A stretch of DNA of 32,462 nt from Lactobacillus sp. (GTDB lineage: Bacteria > Bacillota > Bacilli > Lactobacillales > Lactobacillaceae), in contig JALCQM010000032.1 in NCBI GenBank assembly GCA_022651245.1, positions 1 to 32,462 on the forward strand, written 5' to 3'. The notes beneath the pieces are model-generated. The model saw nothing but the letters and a program-made list of their open reading frames with translations, searched no databases and had not been told where the DNA came from. This document shows, piece after piece, positions 1 through 8,713 of the stretch (within the stretch, counting starts at the first letter, position 1; every line of letters begins with the position of its first letter). Made by a program: the position numbers and the translations under genes.

Positions 1-144
1 TTCGTTCACGCGGGCTGGCCGGTCGCGACCGTTACATCGCCGGGTATCAATCGGTACCTTGAGGTGATCTGAGATCACAAACTAGGGTGGTAACGCGATC
101 ATTCGCCCCTACGTCAGCAGTAGCTGGTGTAGGGGCGTTTTTTT
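1..144 (+). promoter_or_regulatory. T-box leader, 3' part only (antiterminator and terminator)
   Basis: The conserved T-box sequence AGGGTGGTAACGCG is at 84-97. It is preceded by a small hairpin (GTGATC/GATCAC, about 64-78) and followed by an intrinsic terminator: CGCCCCTAC at 104-112 pairs with GTAGGGGCG at 129-137, then seven T's. T-box RNAs read the charging state of one tRNA and let transcription continue when it is uncharged. The specifier loop lies upstream of the window, so the amino acid cannot be read directly. The downstream genes (methionine synthesis and methionine-type uptake) make tRNA-Met the likely effector; that part is inference. Confidence 0.9.
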
Positions 145-199
145 GTTTCTGCTAAGCGTATCTTAATGATAAAGATAATTATAAAAGGAGATCATCATT

Positions 200-1312
200 A
201 TGACCAAACCATATCGTGCAGACCTTGTCGGTTCCTTCTTACGCCCAGCTGAATTGAAGCAGGCACATCAGGCTTTCTTGGCAGGTAAGCTATCTAACGC
301 TCGCGAAGTGCAGATCCAACATGATGCCATCAAAGCGCTCGTGCAAAAGCAAGCCGACGCCGGCTTCACCGCGGTGACGGATGGTGAATTTTCTCGTCAA
401 TACTGGCATCTTGACTTCTTGTGGGGACTGTTAGGCGTTGACAAGTTGAATAACGTCCAGTACGAACGCAACTTCAAGGGCAACATCAATACGGCGGATA
501 ACGTGACCTTGACTGGAAAAATCGCGGCCAACCCGACCCACCCGTTTTATGACGCGTTCGAATTCTTGCAAAGTGTGACACCAGCAGGGCATGAAGCCAA
601 ATTCACGATTCCAAGCCCGGCATTGTTACTGCGGGATCACCGTTCTGATAACTGGCATCAATTCTACGCCAACTATGCCGACTACACCCAAGCCGTTGCC
701 CAAGCGTATATTGATACGATTCACCATTTCTACGATCTCGGGTTGCGCTACTTGCAGATTGATGACACCAACTGGGCCTTTTTGATTGACAACCTGAAGC
801 GTCGCGAAGGGGATGCTGAAGCGCAAAAGCCATTCGTTGAACTTGCCCAAACCGCACATGATATCATCAAAAACGTCCTGGCGCACAAACCCGCTGGACT
901 GACCATCGCTTCACACATTTGCCGGGGGAACTTCCAGTCGACCTTCTTATTCGAAGGCGGGTACGAATACGTTGCGGATTATATCAAGGATCTGCCATTC
1001 GACGGGTTATTCCTCGAATATGATAATGAACGCTCGGGTGGGTTTGCGCCATTGGCGACTTTGTGGAATGGGGATAAGAATAAGCGCATTGTGCTAGGCT
1101 TGATCACGTCGAAGTTTGCGGAACTAGAAGATGAGGCCGCTGTAGAGGCCCGTATTCAAGCGGCAACGCAATATGTGCCATTAGAAAACCTGGCGATTTC
1201 AACGCAATGTGGTTTTGCCTCGACAGAACAAGGCAACAAGATCACCGATAGCGACCAATGGGCTAAATTGGCACTCGTTCAAAAGGTCGCTAAGGCGACC
1301 TGGAAGGACTAG
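200..1312 (+). CDS. MetE C-terminal-like (YxjG/YxjH family) cobalamin-independent methionine synthase-type methyltransferase
   Basis: The 370-residue protein matches the short, single-barrel relatives of the MetE catalytic domain (UROD/MetE-like family) and lacks the N-terminal half of full-length MetE. It starts MTKPYRADLVGSFLRP, with the family's GSFLRP motif. Candidate zinc ligands are H239 and C241 in SHICRGNF and C337 in STQCGFAS, and D189/D190 lie in the LQIDDTNW strand. It probably transfers a methyl group to homocysteine (or a related thiol) to make methionine in the cytoplasm; the methyl donor for this subfamily is not settled. Ribosome-binding site AAAGGAG precedes the ATG. It is first behind the T-box and runs into the lipoprotein gene after 5 bp and luxS after 25 bp, so one methionine-responsive operon is likely. 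Confidence 0.88.
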   Translation: MTKPYRADLVGSFLRPAELKQAHQAFLAGKLSNAREVQIQHDAIKALVQKQADAGFTAVTDGEFSRQYWHLDFLWGLLGVDKLNNVQYERNFKGNINTADNVTLTGKIAANPTHPFYDAFEFLQSVTPAGHEAKFTIPSPALLLRDHRSDNWHQFYANYADYTQAVAQAYIDTIHHFYDLGLRYLQIDDTNWAFLIDNLKRREGDAEAQKPFVELAQTAHDIIKNVLAHKPAGLTIASHICRGNFQSTFLFEGGYEYVADYIKDLPFDGLFLEYDNERSGGFAPLATLWNGDKNKRIVLGLITSKFAELEDEAAVEARIQAATQYVPLENLAISTQCGFASTEQGNKITDSDQWAKLALVQKVAKATWKD

Positions 1313-1317
1313 TCCAA

Positions 1318-2163
1318 ATGAAAAAGTGGGGATTAGGGCTGATTGCGGCTTTTGCCGTTGTGTTGAGCTTAGCAGGGTGTGGCAGTAAAAGTAGCGAATC
1401 AGCCAACAAAACGATCCGAGTTGGGTCGATGGCGTCAGATGTCGAGATCTGGCAGCATATTGCGAAATCAAAGGAAGCTAAGGCTGCGGGCCTTAAGTTG
1501 AAAGTCGTCTCTTTTGATGATGGCGTCCAGTTGAACCAATCCACCTTAGATGGTGATGTGGATGTCAATGCCTTTCAGTCATATGCGTATTTTGAAGCAT
1601 TCAACAAGCAGAGTAAAAATGGTCAGGAAGTTGCGATCGGGACGACGTATTTAGAACCAATGGGGATCTATTCTGAAAAGCACCAGTCACTTAAAGCGAT
1701 CCCAGATGGCGCAACGGTCATTGTTGCCAACGACGCGGCTAACCAAGCGCGGGGCCTACAACTTTTGGCGAAGGCCGGGTTGATCACATTACCAAAGGAT
1801 TTTGATAGTTTCGGGAAGATCAGCGACATCAAAACCAATCCGCATCACCTCAAGTTCAAAGCGGTACAAGATAATACCATTCCGCGGATGCTGAAAGATG
1901 CCGATTATGGCTTACTGGCTAACACCGTGGCGTATCAGGCCCACTTGAATGTGCTGACGGATTCGCTGTATCATGAACGTGTTGACCAAAGTACCCGCAA
2001 GAACGTTAACATTTTGGCCACCGCGGCTAAGAACAAGGGCAATAAGCAGTATCGCAAGTTGATCACGGTGTACCATAAGCCGGGGATCCAGAAGTGGCTG
2101 AAGAAGAAGTTCGGTGGCACCAAGGTCGACGTTCAAAAGCCGATCAGTTACCTTGAGAATTAA
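1318..2163 (+). CDS. MetQ/NlpA-family substrate-binding lipoprotein
   Basis: The 281-residue protein has a lipoprotein signal peptide: MKK, a hydrophobic stretch, then the lipobox LAGC with C21 as the predicted lipidated residue. The mature part has the NlpA/MetQ fold sequence (IRVGSMASD near residue 34, then the DGDVDVNAFQ segment typical of the family). The family captures D/L-methionine and passes it to a MetN/MetI ABC importer. No ATPase or permease gene is next to it, so it must use components encoded elsewhere or be an orphan receptor. It begins 5 bp after the methyltransferase, whose last codons (GGAAGGAC) supply the ribosome-binding site. Co-transcription behind the T-box supports methionine as the ligand, but the ligand is inferred. 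Confidence 0.88.
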   Translation: MKKWGLGLIAAFAVVLSLAGCGSKSSESANKTIRVGSMASDVEIWQHIAKSKEAKAAGLKLKVVSFDDGVQLNQSTLDGDVDVNAFQSYAYFEAFNKQSKNGQEVAIGTTYLEPMGIYSEKHQSLKAIPDGATVIVANDAANQARGLQLLAKAGLITLPKDFDSFGKISDIKTNPHHLKFKAVQDNTIPRMLKDADYGLLANTVAYQAHLNVLTDSLYHERVDQSTRKNVNILATAAKNKGNKQYRKLITVYHKPGIQKWLKKKFGGTKVDVQKPISYLEN

Positions 2164-2188
2164 CGGCTAATTTTAGGAGGAATCATTC

Positions 2189-2662
2189 ATGGCAAAAGTT
2201 GAAAGTTTTGAATTGGATCACACGAAGGTATTGGCGCCATATGTGCGGCTGATCGCGGTTGAAGAAGGCGCTAAAGGCGACAAGATCTCCAACTTCGATC
2301 TGCGGTTAGTCCAACCGAATGCAAACGCGATCCCGACAGCGGGCTTGCACACCATCGAGCATTTATTGGCTAGCCTCTTACGTGACCGCATGGACGGTGT
2401 GATCGATTGCTCACCATTCGGCTGCCGGACAGGATTCCACCTGATTACTTGGGGCGAACACTCCACGACAGAAGTCGCTAAGGCATTGAAAGGTAGCTTG
2501 GCTGCAATCGCCAATGAGATCACTTGGGATGACGTTCCTGGCACGACCATTGAATCTTGCGGGAATTACAAGGATCACAGCCTGTTTTCCGCTAAGGAAT
2601 GGTGCAAGTTGATCCTCAGCCAAGGGATCTCTGATGACCCCTTCAAGCGTAATGTGATCTAA
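2189..2662 (+). CDS. luxS: S-ribosylhomocysteine lyase LuxS
   Basis: The 157-residue protein is full length for LuxS. It shows the zinc-binding HxxEH motif (HTIEH, H54/E57/H58), the catalytic Cys in FGCRTGF (C79) and the third zinc ligand C124 in ESCGNYKDH. LuxS splits S-ribosylhomocysteine into homocysteine and DPD, the precursor of autoinducer-2. Here it closes a methionine loop: homocysteine released by LuxS is the acceptor for the methyltransferase encoded first in the same operon. AGGAGG sits just before the ATG. No pfs/mtnN gene (which makes the substrate) lies in the window. The gene is followed by a strong terminator hairpin. Confidence 0.98.
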   Translation: MAKVESFELDHTKVLAPYVRLIAVEEGAKGDKISNFDLRLVQPNANAIPTAGLHTIEHLLASLLRDRMDGVIDCSPFGCRTGFHLITWGEHSTTEVAKALKGSLAAIANEITWDDVPGTTIESCGNYKDHSLFSAKEWCKLILSQGISDDPFKRNVI

Positions 2663-2700
2663 TTCTCAAGCCATTGAAGCTGAGACAATAAGCTCGTAAC

Positions 2701-2755
2701 GCAAAGACCCTCGCACCACGATTCGTTCCTTGAATCGCGGTGCGAGGGTCTTTGC
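2701..2755 (+). terminator. Long-stem terminator after luxS
   Basis: A nearly perfect inverted repeat: GCAAAGACCCTCGCACC at the left pairs with GGTGCGAGGGTCTTTGC at the right, extended inward by CGATTC/GAATCG around a short loop. The A-rich left and T-rich right ends suggest it can work in both directions. Its core resembles the hairpins at 11567 and 17004. Confidence 0.8.
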
Positions 2756-2876
2756 ATTGTCGGCGGTGGGATAAATCTTCACATTTTGCCCCTGAATTTC
2801 TCCCTAGTTTGCGCCTGGATTGGCCCAGCTTGCCCGGTATATTGAGCCTATGTTGTAAAAGATAGGAGCGATTCAT

Positions 2877-4334
2877 ATGAATTTTGCCAAACGAGCGTGG
2901 CTGAACCTACGCTTTAAGAAAGGCCGCAGCGCTTTATTGATCCTTGTGACCAGCGCCATTATGTTATTCGTGCTCGCCGGCCTCTTGATTCGCAATGCGG
3001 CGGCAACTGCCACGCAGCAAGCCAAAGATAGCGTTGGGGCGACCTTAACGCTGAGTGCCAATCGGGATGCCGCATTTAAGCAAATGCGCCAATCGACGAC
3101 AAGCGGCAAGCCAACGATGCCGAAACTGACGACGAGTCCGGTGAAGTTGAGTACCGCTAAGAAGATTGCCGCATTGAACGGCGTCGCCAGTTACTCTGCG
3201 ACGGTTTCGACGAGTGCCAATGCCAAGGGTTTTGACGCCATCGAAACGGCTAGTGCCAGCCAAGGGTTCGGCGGCAAGCTGCCAGGTGGGACCACGAGTT
3301 CTAGTGGTGATATCACGGTTAGCGGGATCACGAGCACCGCTAGTAACGCGAATTTTGCTAACGGAACTTACAAGATCACCTCTGGTCGCGGCTTGAAGGC
3401 AGCAGACGCCGATAGCCAAAACGTGGTGATCGAAACCAACTTGGCCAAGTCCAATCACTTGACAGTAGGCGATACGATCAAGCTTAAGGCAACGACTGGG
3501 ACTAAGGCGACTTACACGCTAAAAGTCGTCGGTATTTACAAGGCAAAGTCGAGTGCGACGGCTAGTGCGGGCCCGGGACAATCTGATCCTGCCAACACCG
3601 TCTTCACAGGGACGACGCTGGCGAATACCTTGAAAGGAAGCAAGTACGCCGGCACTGCTGATTCGGTGACCTTCAATGTCTCGACGCCAGCGAAAGTCGC
3701 AAGCGTCAAAAAGGCCGCCAAGACCCTTATTAACACCTCAAAGTATAGCCTCAATGCTGATGATGCCAGTTACCAAATGGTGAAAACGTCGATGAAGTCG
3801 GTCACAGGGTTTGCCAATAAGATCGTTTGGCTAGTGGTGATTGCCGGGACCATTATTTTAGCGTTGATCGTTATCTTAATGATCCGCGAACGGCGGTATG
3901 AAATTGGCGTCTTGTTGTCTTTGGGCGAAAGTCGGGCAAAGATCGTGGCCCAATTCTTCGTTGAGCTGTTTGTTGTGTTGATCATCGGGATCGGCGTCGC
4001 GGCTGCTGGGGGCAAGGTTGTGGGCGATAAATTGGCGACACAAATCGTTAGCGCGCAAACCACCACGACCACTTCTAGCCAGCAAACTGGCGGTGGCGCT
4101 CCGAGCGGTAGCCAAGGTGGGGCCCCAAGTGGTCAAATGCTGGGCGGCAATACCCAACGGCGCACGGCAAGTATGACCAATCCAAGTCAAAAACAGACGC
4201 AACTCCAGACGCAAGTCACCCCACAAGTCTTATTAGTTCTGTTAGCAGTGGGCTTGTTGATCATTTTCATCGCGATTTTGGTCGGGGCAGGTGGGATCTT
4301 GCGCTTGCAGCCGAAGAAAGTCTTGATCGGATAA
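2877..4334 (+). CDS. ABC transporter permease, MacB/FtsX type
   Basis: The 485-residue membrane protein has the layout of MacB-type permeases: one helix near residues 18-40, a large extracellular domain (about 45-310, rich in Ser/Thr/Ala/Lys), then three helices near 316-337, 360-383 and 451-475 forming the FtsX domain. The stretch MIRERRYEIGVLLSLGESR after the second helix is the typical FtsX cytoplasmic signature. Such systems do not pump through a channel; they move peptides or lipids at the membrane surface or transmit force. An oddity is the ~60-residue extracellular loop between the last two helices (about 392-450), full of T, S, Q, G and P. The ATPase gene follows after 11 bp. Substrate unknown. 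Confidence 0.88.
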   Translation: MNFAKRAWLNLRFKKGRSALLILVTSAIMLFVLAGLLIRNAAATATQQAKDSVGATLTLSANRDAAFKQMRQSTTSGKPTMPKLTTSPVKLSTAKKIAALNGVASYSATVSTSANAKGFDAIETASASQGFGGKLPGGTTSSSGDITVSGITSTASNANFANGTYKITSGRGLKAADADSQNVVIETNLAKSNHLTVGDTIKLKATTGTKATYTLKVVGIYKAKSSATASAGPGQSDPANTVFTGTTLANTLKGSKYAGTADSVTFNVSTPAKVASVKKAAKTLINTSKYSLNADDASYQMVKTSMKSVTGFANKIVWLVVIAGTIILALIVILMIRERRYEIGVLLSLGESRAKIVAQFFVELFVVLIIGIGVAAAGGKVVGDKLATQIVSAQTTTTTSSQQTGGGAPSGSQGGAPSGQMLGGNTQRRTASMTNPSQKQTQLQTQVTPQVLLVLLAVGLLIIFIAILVGAGGILRLQPKKVLIG

Positions 4335-4345
4335 GGGGGGATAGC

Positions 4346-5011
4346 ATGTTAACGACAGATAAATTGACCTATTGGTATACGAGTGCAGATCAAGCGTTAT
4401 TCAAGGATGTTGATTTAACCTTCGAGGCGGGGTATAGTTACGCGATCGTTGGGCAATCCGGTTCTGGGAAAACCACGATGGTTTCGCTGTTGGCTGGTTT
4501 GGATAAACCGCGCGCTGGCCGCATCTTATTTGCGGATCACGATATTGCCAAGATTGGGTTGGCGGCTTACCGCCGTCAAGACGTCGCAATCGTTTTTCAG
4601 GCGTATAACTTGTTCACCTATATGTCTGCCTTGGAAAATCTGCTGTCGGCGATGGCGATCACCAACGCCGCGCACAAAGGTGACAAAGACTACGCAAAAG
4701 AGATGTTACGCAAGCTGGGTCTGAGCGATGCGCAAATGACCAAGAATGTTCAGAAACTTTCTGGCGGCCAGCAGCAACGTGTGGCAATTGCGCGCACGAT
4801 GGTTTGCGATGCCCCGCTAGTGGTGGCGGATGAGCCGACAGGAAACCTGGATGAAGACAACACGGATGCGGTGATCGCTTTATTCCAACAAATCGCACAT
4901 GAACAAAACAAATGTGTGATCTTGGTGACGCACGAACCGGCTGTTGCTGAGCGGTGTGACGCCGTCATTCGCTTAGCCAACAAGCGGTTCACTTGGGAGA
5001 AGACGATTTAG
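4346..5011 (+). CDS. ABC transporter ATP-binding protein (MacB/LolD-like)
   Basis: The 221-residue protein is a single nucleotide-binding domain. Visible motifs in order: Walker A GQSGSGKTT (from about residue 37), Q-loop VFQAYNLF, signature LSGGQQQR, Walker B VVADEPTGNLD and the switch histidine in LVTHEP. The DEPTGNLD form is characteristic of the LolD/MacB/FtsE group, which fits the FtsX-type permease immediately upstream. A GGGGGA ribosome-binding site precedes the ATG. The pair is a complete ABC system without a neighbouring two-component regulator, so a bacitracin/lantibiotic-sensing role is not supported by context. Confidence 0.93.
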   Translation: MLTTDKLTYWYTSADQALFKDVDLTFEAGYSYAIVGQSGSGKTTMVSLLAGLDKPRAGRILFADHDIAKIGLAAYRRQDVAIVFQAYNLFTYMSALENLLSAMAITNAAHKGDKDYAKEMLRKLGLSDAQMTKNVQKLSGGQQQRVAIARTMVCDAPLVVADEPTGNLDEDNTDAVIALFQQIAHEQNKCVILVTHEPAVAERCDAVIRLANKRFTWEKTI

Positions 5012-5053
5012 CACGACAGGAACCGCAAGAAAATGAGCCCTACCGGTATAGCC

Positions 5054-5090
5054 AAATGGCGCCTTCTGCATTTTGCGGAGGGCGCCATTT
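5054..5090. terminator. Bidirectional terminator between convergent genes
   Basis: AAATGGCGCC and GGCGCCATTT form a perfect 10-bp stem extended by TTCTGC/GCGGAG pairing around a short loop. It lies between the ABC ATPase gene (plus) and the DUF4811 gene (minus), and its A/T ends allow use from both sides. Confidence 0.65.
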
Positions 5091-5150
5091 CACGTTTCGT
5101 ACGGCATAGCAGCCAACAATTTTGTGGTCCCTTGATGGCAGAGCGGTCGG

Positions 5151-5636
5151 CTAATCTTGTATGGTCCAGTCTTGAGGGACCATCAAAGTGACGGTGCGGT
5201 GAAGGTGGTAGCCGTTTTGGCTGGAAAAAGCGAATAGCAGCGCTGACCAGCGATTGGCGTAGTCTAGTTGCTGATCGGTGATGCGGACGCGCCCTGTTTG
5301 GCCCGTCCGCCGTAAATGCACGCTGGTGGTCAAAGTGGGCCGGGTGACGCGTTGGCGGGTGGGCGTGGTGGTGAGGGTATAGGTATACTGCACCTCGCGG
5401 GCAGTCGTGCCTAGGCGGTGCGCGGTGAGGGGACGCTTAGCTAATGCGAACGTTTGCGTGTGTGTCGTTGGATGCATTCCGAAATGCCACGCATCGTTAG
5501 CCGCAATCGCCAAGACGCAAGCGATGATCACGGCGCCAGATGTCCAAACACAGGTGGTCCGCAGGCGACTGGGCGCCCACAAAACGCGGGTCCAGAAAAA
5601 CCCGATGGCAGCGGCAATCAATAAGAGCAAAATCAT
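5151..5636 (-). CDS. DUF4811-type small membrane protein
   Basis: The 161-residue protein has two hydrophobic segments (about residues 1-15 and 30-47) followed by an outward or cytosolic domain rich in Thr and Arg. I recognise it mainly by context: DUF4811 proteins in lactobacilli sit directly behind a DHA2-type MFS exporter, as here. The ATG overlaps the exporter's stop codon (ATGA), so translation is probably coupled and the two proteins may act together. Function unknown; the family assignment is from recollection of the family's neighbourhood and shape. Confidence 0.7.
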   Translation of the reverse strand: MILLLLIAAAIGFFWTRVLWAPSRLRTTCVWTSGAVIIACVLAIAANDAWHFGMHPTTHTQTFALAKRPLTAHRLGTTAREVQYTYTLTTTPTRQRVTRPTLTTSVHLRRTGQTGRVRITDQQLDYANRWSALLFAFSSQNGYHLHRTVTLMVPQDWTIQD

Positions 5637-7090
5637 GCGTGCGCACCTCCATCCAGTGGGTCGTTAGACAGACGCAAGCTTAAGGCGAAGCCGAGGACGC
5701 ATAACAGCAACGACACCACGAAGGCAGCGCGGTAACCAGCCACTGTTGCGGCTTGTAAGTGCCGGGCATAGGCGATCGGCGTGGTGATTTTGAGCGTGTG
5801 CGCAGGGGTGTTGGCGTTGGTCACGGTGGCCAAAACAGAGACCAAAATCGCCGTCCCAATCGAAGCTGCCACTTGCCGAACTGTGTTGTTAACTGCGGTA
5901 CCATGGCTGATCAAATGACTCGGTAAAGCGTTCATCCCGGCAGTGGTGACAGGCATGGTCACCATCGTAATACCGAACATGCGGACCGTGTACAAAACGG
6001 TGACAAATAGGATCGGCGTATCACTGGTCAAGGTGATCAAAGGAAACGTGCCGCATAACAGCAAGAAGAGGCCCGTGGTGGCGAGCCGCTTGGCCCCGAT
6101 GCGGTCGAAGATCCGCCCTGTGATCGGGCTCATGATTCCCATCATGATCGCACCGGGAAGTAAGATCAGCCCAGAGTGGAAGGCAGATTGCCCGCGGATC
6201 GTTTGGATGTACATCGGCAATACCATTTCGACACCCACCATCGACATGAACGCGACGGCAGTTAAGATAACAGATAAGGTGAACGTCTTATTGGCAAAAA
6301 CCCGTAATTCGAGCAGAGGGGTCTGCATATGGAGTTGGCGGTGGGAAAACAACCCCACGACGACAACGCCAACAACTAAGAAGCCGATGACAACCGGACT
6401 GCCCCAGCCCAGTGTGCCCACAGCTGAAAAACCGTAGAGTAGTGAACCAAAGCCGATGGTGGATTCGCAAACAGAACAGACATCGATTTTAGGGGCCGAT
6501 GTTTCAAGAACCTTGCGCATTGAATAGCTCGCCAACAAGAGCACAAACGCGACGATGGGGAGCAACATCGTAAAGAGGCTGCGCCAGGAATGGTGCAACA
6601 AGACCCACCCTGAAAGGGTGGGGCCGACAGCTGGGGCTAAACCGATCACGATACCGGCTAGCCCCATCGCACTACCGCGACGATTAGGCGGGAAAATGGC
6701 GTACATCACGTTTTGAAAAGTCGGTGCCGACATGCCGACGCCCATCGCCTGGATCAGACGTCCGGCAAGTAAAGCTGGAAAACTCCAGGCAAAACGGGAT
6801 AAAACGGTTCCAAAAAAGAAAATCGTCATCGCGGTGAGGTAGAGGTATTTAACGTTGAACTTGTTCAGTAGCCAAGCGGAAACGGGGATCATGATCCCCA
6901 TGACGAGCATGAAGCCGGTCGTTAGCCATTGCACCGAACTTGCTGAAATATGAAAATCGGCCATTAAGGTCGGAAAAGCAGTGGTGAGAATAGTTTGGGT
7001 CAAGAAGGTGGTGAAGGTCCCGATCAGTAGCGTGGCCACCATGAGGTTGCGGTTATACGGGCGACCCGTGACGTCTGTAGGCGTATCCAA
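5633..7090 (-). CDS. MDR-type MFS transporter, DHA2 (14-helix) family
   Basis: The 485-residue, highly hydrophobic protein fits the 14-helix EmrB/QacA group of proton-driven drug exporters. The antiporter motif C appears as GLAPAVGPTLSGW, and the motif-A-type loop between helices 2 and 3 as WLLNKFNVKYLY. The start is a TTG codon: GGAAG lies about 10 bases before it, and there is no better-placed ATG before NLMVATLL. Substrate cannot be told from sequence. No regulator is adjacent. The 3' end overlaps the DUF4811 gene by 4 bp. Confidence 0.88.
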   Translation of the reverse strand: MDTPTDVTGRPYNRNLMVATLLIGTFTTFLTQTILTTAFPTLMADFHISASSVQWLTTGFMLVMGIMIPVSAWLLNKFNVKYLYLTAMTIFFFGTVLSRFAWSFPALLAGRLIQAMGVGMSAPTFQNVMYAIFPPNRRGSAMGLAGIVIGLAPAVGPTLSGWVLLHHSWRSLFTMLLPIVAFVLLLASYSMRKVLETSAPKIDVCSVCESTIGFGSLLYGFSAVGTLGWGSPVVIGFLVVGVVVVGLFSHRQLHMQTPLLELRVFANKTFTLSVILTAVAFMSMVGVEMVLPMYIQTIRGQSAFHSGLILLPGAIMMGIMSPITGRIFDRIGAKRLATTGLFLLLCGTFPLITLTSDTPILFVTVLYTVRMFGITMVTMPVTTAGMNALPSHLISHGTAVNNTVRQVAASIGTAILVSVLATVTNANTPAHTLKITTPIAYARHLQAATVAGYRAAFVVSLLLCVLGFALSLRLSNDPLDGGAHA

Positions 7091-7176
7091 ATAAGTTGCG
7101 CTTCCTTTCTAAATATAAGTCAGTTAATAATTGTAGCATTGTTTGCGACTGAAGCGCTGTGAGAATTATGAGAGCC

Positions 7177-7218
7177 AAAAAAATAGCGCGTGCCTGAGTG
7201 GCGTCGCCCTATTTTTTT
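7177..7218 (-). terminator. Terminator directly after the CorC-family gene
   Basis: AAAAAAATAG and CTATTTTTTT flank a GC-rich centre, so the RNA from the minus strand forms a stem closed by A-U pairs and ending in a run of seven U's. It begins only two bases after the stop codon at 7221. Confidence 0.7.
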
Positions 7219-7220
7219 GC

Positions 7221-8588
7221 TTATTCGTCGTCTTTGTCTTCAAGGTGTTCTGGTTCGATTTCTGGACCAACGGTAACGTCAAACCAGTTGGCAAATCCGC
7301 GCGCAAAATCGGTGACGGTGAAGGTGTACCGATCGATCGTGATCGTGTCATGGAGCTTCAAGTTAGGATGGTCTTCCATGATAAAGCCGGCGATCGTGAC
7401 GATGTCTGATTCTTGGAACTCGCGTAATTTGGTATGGAAGAAGCGCTCGAAGTCGTACAGCGTGGTTTTCCCACTGACATGAAAGATGTTTTGCTTGTCG
7501 GTTTTGACGATGTATTCGTCGGACACGTCGTCGATTTCATCCTTAACGGTCCCGAACAGCTCTTCGTAGATGTCCTTATCAGTCACGATCCCACTGGTGC
7601 CACCATATTCGTCGACGACCACCACGATCGGCGTCTGTTTGCGGATCATCTCTTGCAAAATGTTGTGAATGGGCATCCCTTCAGGCACGTTGACCATTGA
7701 ACGCAAGATCTTAGAAACTTGTACGGAATCATCAATGCGGGCCTGACGCACTAAGTCGTAAATATAGACGTAGCCTAAGATTTTATCTTTATCGCCATTA
7801 GCGACAACTGGGAAGCGCGAATAGCCTTCGGTGAGGTACTCGCGGATCACGTCTTTGACCGTGGCGGTGATGTCGATCACCACGAGACTGGTGCGGTCCA
7901 CCATGATGTCACGCGCTTCTTTATCGTTGAGATCGAAGGCTCGCTGCATGTAGGTGACGTCGTTTTGGTCCATTTCCCCAGTGTTAATGGCGGCTTTACT
8001 GAGATTTAAGATCTCGGCTTGGGTGAAGGCTTCATTGCCTTCATCCGCCGGTTTCATCCCGATCAGCTTGACCAACCCGGTGGCACTCGTGTTGAGCAAC
8101 CAAACGAACGGGTAAAAAATGATGTGGAAGTAATGAAGTGGGGTGACAACGAACATCAGCGACTTGATCGGGAGATCGATGGCGACATTTTTCGGCACGA
8201 TCTCGGTCAGCACCACTTCTAAGTATGTGAGCAACAGGACCCCTAAGATCGCCCCGACAACATGCAAACTCCCATCAGGAAGTTGTAGGTGGGTCAGCTT
8301 GAGTAAGTCCAGGAGTAAGAATTCAACAGTTTCTTCCCCGATCCACCCGAGGATGATCCCGGCAACCGAGACCCCCACTTGGGTGGTCGAGAGGTATTCA
8401 TTTAGGTTGTGGACCATCTTGAGCGCACGGCGTAATTTTTTGCGGTTGCCTTCGCCTGAGTCTAGCAACTCTTCTAGCGCACTCGGCCGGCTTTGAACCA
8501 GGGCAAATTCGCTGGCAACAAAAAACGCGGCAAACAAGAAGGTGACGACCATCACCAGTAGATTAGAGGCGACTTGGCCACTATCCAT
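7221..8588 (-). CDS. HlyC/CorC (CNNM/TlyC) family membrane protein with paired CBS domains
   Basis: The 455-residue protein has the standard family order: an N-terminal CNNM membrane domain (about four hydrophobic segments to residue ~180, including the ASEFALVQSRPSALEELL stretch), a pair of CBS domains (about 210-335; MVDRTSLVVIDI to GGTSGIVTDKDIYEELFG) and a C-terminal CorC/HlyC domain, ending acidic. Family members are linked to Mg2+/Co2+ efflux or homeostasis; the older name haemolysin is misleading. I chose the ATG at 8588 because GGGGA lies 8 bases upstream; the ATG 15 bases earlier has no ribosome-binding site. Confidence 0.9.
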   Translation of the reverse strand: MDSGQVASNLLVMVVTFLFAAFFVASEFALVQSRPSALEELLDSGEGNRKKLRRALKMVHNLNEYLSTTQVGVSVAGIILGWIGEETVEFLLLDLLKLTHLQLPDGSLHVVGAILGVLLLTYLEVVLTEIVPKNVAIDLPIKSLMFVVTPLHYFHIIFYPFVWLLNTSATGLVKLIGMKPADEGNEAFTQAEILNLSKAAINTGEMDQNDVTYMQRAFDLNDKEARDIMVDRTSLVVIDITATVKDVIREYLTEGYSRFPVVANGDKDKILGYVYIYDLVRQARIDDSVQVSKILRSMVNVPEGMPIHNILQEMIRKQTPIVVVVDEYGGTSGIVTDKDIYEELFGTVKDEIDDVSDEYIVKTDKQNIFHVSGKTTLYDFERFFHTKLREFQESDIVTIAGFIMEDHPNLKLHDTITIDRYTFTVTDFARGFANWFDVTVGPEIEPEHLEDKDDE

Positions 8589-8713
8589 TAGATCATTCCC
8601 CATTTCACGATAACGATAATTAGCTCTATTTTAGCATTCAGCCCGCAAAAGTAACAGCCTAACCCGCAGGTCGTGTGCTATGCTGAAAGCAGTCGATATT
8701 ATGGAGGTGCGCG

